NCBI GenBank assembly: GCA_937950385.1
Contig: CALFEA010000061.1
Location: 1-8,339, forward strand
DNA: 8,339 bases
Source: an uncultured Altererythrobacter sp.
GTDB taxonomy: Bacteria; Pseudomonadota; Alphaproteobacteria; Sphingomonadales; Sphingomonadaceae
Direction of reading: 5' to 3'
In this document: piece by piece, positions 6,523 to 8,339 of the stretch
Position numbering within the stretch: position 1 is the stretch's first letter
Layout: each line of letters opens with the position of its first letter
Notes under the pieces: generated by a model
Database searches by the model: none
Seen by the model: only the letters and a program-made list of their open reading frames with translations
What the model was told of the DNA's origin: nothing
Program-made: the position numbers and the translations under genes

Positions 6523-6957
6523 ATGTCATCGCTTACCCCTTCTCTATCTCCGTTTGCTGCGCTGCTCAATGTCGCAGCTGGCGGCGCAATTGGCGCAGTC
6601 TTGCGTTATCAATTGGGCCGCACGCTCACCGCTTGGCTGGGTTCTGCGGTCGTTGGCGCCTTCCCATGGGCAACCTTGGTCGCCAATATATTGGGGAGCC
6701 TAGCGATGGGATTGCTCTTTGGCTGGCTGGCGCGCGATGGTTCGGCTGTGTCACCGGCTGGATCAGAACAAGCGCGGCTTTTGATCGGAGTTGGCCTGCT
6801 CGGCGGGTTCACCACTTTTAGCGCATTCAGCCTAGAATTGATGATGCTGATTGAACGCGGCCAAGCCCTCACCGGCCTATCTTACGCGCTGATCTCGGTT
6901 CTGGCCGGCGTCATCGCGCTCTATCTTGGACTTATTATCATGCGACTTGCATCATGA
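6523..6957 (+). CDS. crcB: Fluoride-specific ion channel / exporter CrcB (Fluc)
   Basis: 144 residues with four hydrophobic segments at about 13-33, 50-70, 86-107 and 118-140, the Fluc topology. Fluc proteins are antiparallel dual-topology dimers in the inner membrane that let toxic cytoplasmic fluoride leak out. Family marks are GGAIGAVLRYQLGR (20-33), the polar-track asparagine in TLVANILGSLAMG (51-63, Asn55), and GLLGGFTTFSAFSLE (91-105), containing the broken third helix with the Na+-binding threonine/serine region and the phenylalanines that line the fluoride path. The Shine-Dalgarno AGAGG lies six bases before the ATG. The stop overlaps the start of the next gene (ATGA at 6954-6957). 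It is slightly longer than many CrcB proteins because of a short N-terminal extension. Only one copy is seen, so it should form a homodimer. Confidence 0.95.
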   Translation: MSSLTPSLSPFAALLNVAAGGAIGAVLRYQLGRTLTAWLGSAVVGAFPWATLVANILGSLAMGLLFGWLARDGSAVSPAGSEQARLLIGVGLLGGFTTFSAFSLELMMLIERGQALTGLSYALISVLAGVIALYLGLIIMRLAS

Positions 6958-8210
6958 GCGGCGATATGGACGATAACGAAGCAGCTCCTGCTGGCGCGCC
7001 GCAACCTAGTCCCGCATCACAAAATGTGCGCCAGTTTACCGTGGTGGAGGATGACAATGGCATCCGCCTTGACCGCTGGTTTAAACGCAATTTGCCGCAA
7101 ATCGGCTTTGCCACTGTGTCGCGCTGGGCGCGCACGGGTCAGATCCGCGTCGATGGCAAGCGAGCAAAGCCTGATGACCGGCTTGAAGAAGGGCAGGTTT
7201 TGCGTGTTCCGCCGGGCGGGGAAAACACCAAGCGCGGCCCAAAACCAAAGCGCGAGTTGACGCCGGACGATATTGAGCAAGCGCATGCAATGGTCATCAA
7301 GGAAACGGCCAGCGCAATTGTGCTCAACAAGCCGCCGGGCCTTGCGACCCAAGGCGGCAGCAAAACGCACCGCCATGTTGATGGCCTGCTCGATGCCTTT
7401 GTCGATGGCGAAGACGTACCGCGCCCGCGCCTTGTCCACCGGCTGGACAAGGACACATCGGGCGTATTGCTGATTGCGCGCACGCCGGGGGCAGCCGCCA
7501 GCTATTCCAAGCGCTTCTCATCGCACTCTGCTCGCAAGGTTTATTGGGCGCTGATCGTTGGCGTGCCAGAAGTGTTCGAAGGCACCATTGATGCACCGCT
7601 TGCCAAACAGCCAGGCACTGGCGGCGAGAAAATGCATGTCGACCATGAAGAAGGCCAAAGCGCAAAGACCCGCTACCGCGTCGTTGAACGCGCGGGCCAT
7701 TCCACTGCATGGGTGGAGCTTGAACCGCTAACGGGGCGCACCCACCAATTGCGCGCGCATATGGCCGCAATCGGGCACCCTATTGTTGGCGACGGAAAAT
7801 ATGGCGGCCAAGACGCTTTCCTGACCGGCAGCGTCAGCCGCAAGATGCATTTGCACGCACGGCGGCTTGTGATCTCTCAGCCTGCGGTGGACGGTAAATC
7901 CGTGCCCAAGCTGGATGTGACCGCCGAACTGCCTGAGCATTTCGCACAATCCATGGAGCATTTGGGCTTTGACCCTAGCATCAGCGATGCTGGCCCGCTG
8001 ATTGTTGCTCCGCCGGAAAAGAACCGCGCAGAGAAAAAGCAAGCAGCACGCAAATTCGCCAAGCAATATCGCAAGGATCGGCGCGGTGAACGCCGCACTC
8101 GCACGGCGGGCGTTCGCGGCAATACTGGCGGTGATCCGATTGGTAGAAAGCGCAAGCCCAACAAGCGTTCGGGCAAGCCCAATGGCAAGCCAGCAGGCAA
8201 GCGGAAGTGA
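6954..8210 (+). CDS. RluA-family 23S rRNA pseudouridine synthase (RluC/RluD-like)
   Basis: 418 residues. An N-terminal S4 RNA-binding domain spans about 36-88 (IRLDRWFKRNLP, then SRWARTGQIRVDGKRA). The catalytic domain has the hallmark HRLDKDTSG at 162-170, making Asp165 the catalytic aspartate, then a KVYWALIVG stretch, GRTHQLRAHM and HPIVGDGKYGG, all standard RluA-family motifs. These enzymes isomerise specific uridines in 23S rRNA; the S4 domain and size favour RluC or RluD, but the exact site cannot be read from sequence. From about 350 on there is a long lysine/arginine-rich tail (for example FAKQYRKDRRGERR and the glycine-lysine-proline-rich end), longer than in E. coli RluC. Its start ATG overlaps the crcB stop and its stop overlaps the next GTG. 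I leave the symbol empty because rluC versus rluD is undecided. Confidence 0.93.
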   Translation: MSGDMDDNEAAPAGAPQPSPASQNVRQFTVVEDDNGIRLDRWFKRNLPQIGFATVSRWARTGQIRVDGKRAKPDDRLEEGQVLRVPPGGENTKRGPKPKRELTPDDIEQAHAMVIKETASAIVLNKPPGLATQGGSKTHRHVDGLLDAFVDGEDVPRPRLVHRLDKDTSGVLLIARTPGAAASYSKRFSSHSARKVYWALIVGVPEVFEGTIDAPLAKQPGTGGEKMHVDHEEGQSAKTRYRVVERAGHSTAWVELEPLTGRTHQLRAHMAAIGHPIVGDGKYGGQDAFLTGSVSRKMHLHARRLVISQPAVDGKSVPKLDVTAELPEHFAQSMEHLGFDPSISDAGPLIVAPPEKNRAEKKQAARKFAKQYRKDRRGERRTRTAGVRGNTGGDPIGRKRKPNKRSGKPNGKPAGKRK

Positions 8211-8339
8211 ATAGGCTCGCTGTCTTTGATTGCGATGGAACCTTGGTCGATGGCCAAGCCGACGTATGCGACACGATGGAAGAGGCGTTTGTGGCTGCTG
8301 GCCTCGCCTCGCCTGATCGCAATGAAACACGGCGCTTGG
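8207..8339 (+). CDS. HAD-superfamily hydrolase (phosphoglycolate phosphatase-like), 3' end outside window
   Basis: A GTG at 8207 overlaps the preceding TGA (GTGA, 8207-8210), and the frame stays open to the window end, giving 44 residues. The N-terminus is MNRLAVFDCDGTLVDGQAD, with HAD motif I DxDGT: Asp8 is the predicted nucleophile and Asp10 the acid/base. The following helix (VCDTMEEAFVAAGL) looks like the start of the alpha-helical C1 cap of the Gph/HAD-IA group. Substrate cannot be assigned from this fragment. In many alphaproteobacteria an RluA-family gene is followed by such a HAD gene and then the ATP synthase assembly factor ATP12, which would be expected just outside this window. 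No ATG is available nearby, so the GTG start is well supported by the overlap. Confidence 0.88.
   Translation, partial: MNRLAVFDCDGTLVDGQADVCDTMEEAFVAAGLASPDRNETRRL

Noticed and set aside
1..8339. Mobile elements, CRISPR array, defence island, tRNA/rRNA genes
   Set aside because: No transposase, integrase, terminal inverted repeats, regularly spaced repeats, or tRNA-like cloverleaf was seen; the window is dense housekeeping sequence.

Overview
The window looks like chromosomal DNA from an alphaproteobacterium, most likely of the Sphingomonadales (Erythrobacter/Sphingomonas type). This is inferred from protein style (the GatB, S21 and FKBP sequences), from the use of GatCAB, and from the crcB - RluA-family - HAD gene string; no rRNA or other marker is present to prove it. 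Coding density is very high, genes overlap or abut, and I see no tRNA, rRNA, IS element, integrase, CRISPR array or origin.

Left part (1-5936), mostly minus strand. In transcription order: an FKBP-type prolyl isomerase (5936-5331), gatC (5285-4983), gatA (4972-3488), a small single-pass membrane protein (3486-3301), then, past one opposite-strand gene, gatB (2485-968) and a phytase-like/esterase-like exported or membrane-anchored protein (966 to beyond base 1). GatC, GatA and GatB form the amidotransferase that turns Glu-tRNA(Gln) and/or Asp-tRNA(Asn) into Gln-tRNA and Asn-tRNA. A SAM-dependent methyltransferase gene on the plus strand (2614-3252) sits between the gatCA block and gatB, so gatB must have its own promoter in the 128-base divergent spacer, which also holds an imperfect inverted repeat.

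Middle (5937-6522). rpsU (ribosomal protein S21, 6286-6083, minus strand) is followed by a convincing intrinsic terminator (5984-6011). A sigma70-like promoter for the FKBP gene begins just after that terminator. The 236-base spacer between rpsU and crcB contains the rpsU leader, with a terminator-like hairpin, and the crcB upstream region.

Right part (6523-8339), plus strand: crcB (fluoride channel), an RluA-family 23S rRNA pseudouridine synthase, and the start of a HAD-family phosphatase cut by the window end. Both junctions are 4-base stop/start overlaps (ATGA, GTGA), so the three are almost certainly one translationally coupled operon.

Functionally this is a translation-centred housekeeping region (tRNA-dependent amidation, S21, rRNA modification, prolyl isomerase). 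I do not find a convincing undescribed system. The points most worth a second look are the small membrane protein coupled to gatA, the methyltransferase splitting the gat genes, the hairpin that displays the gatC Shine-Dalgarno in its loop, and the possible attenuator ahead of rpsU.
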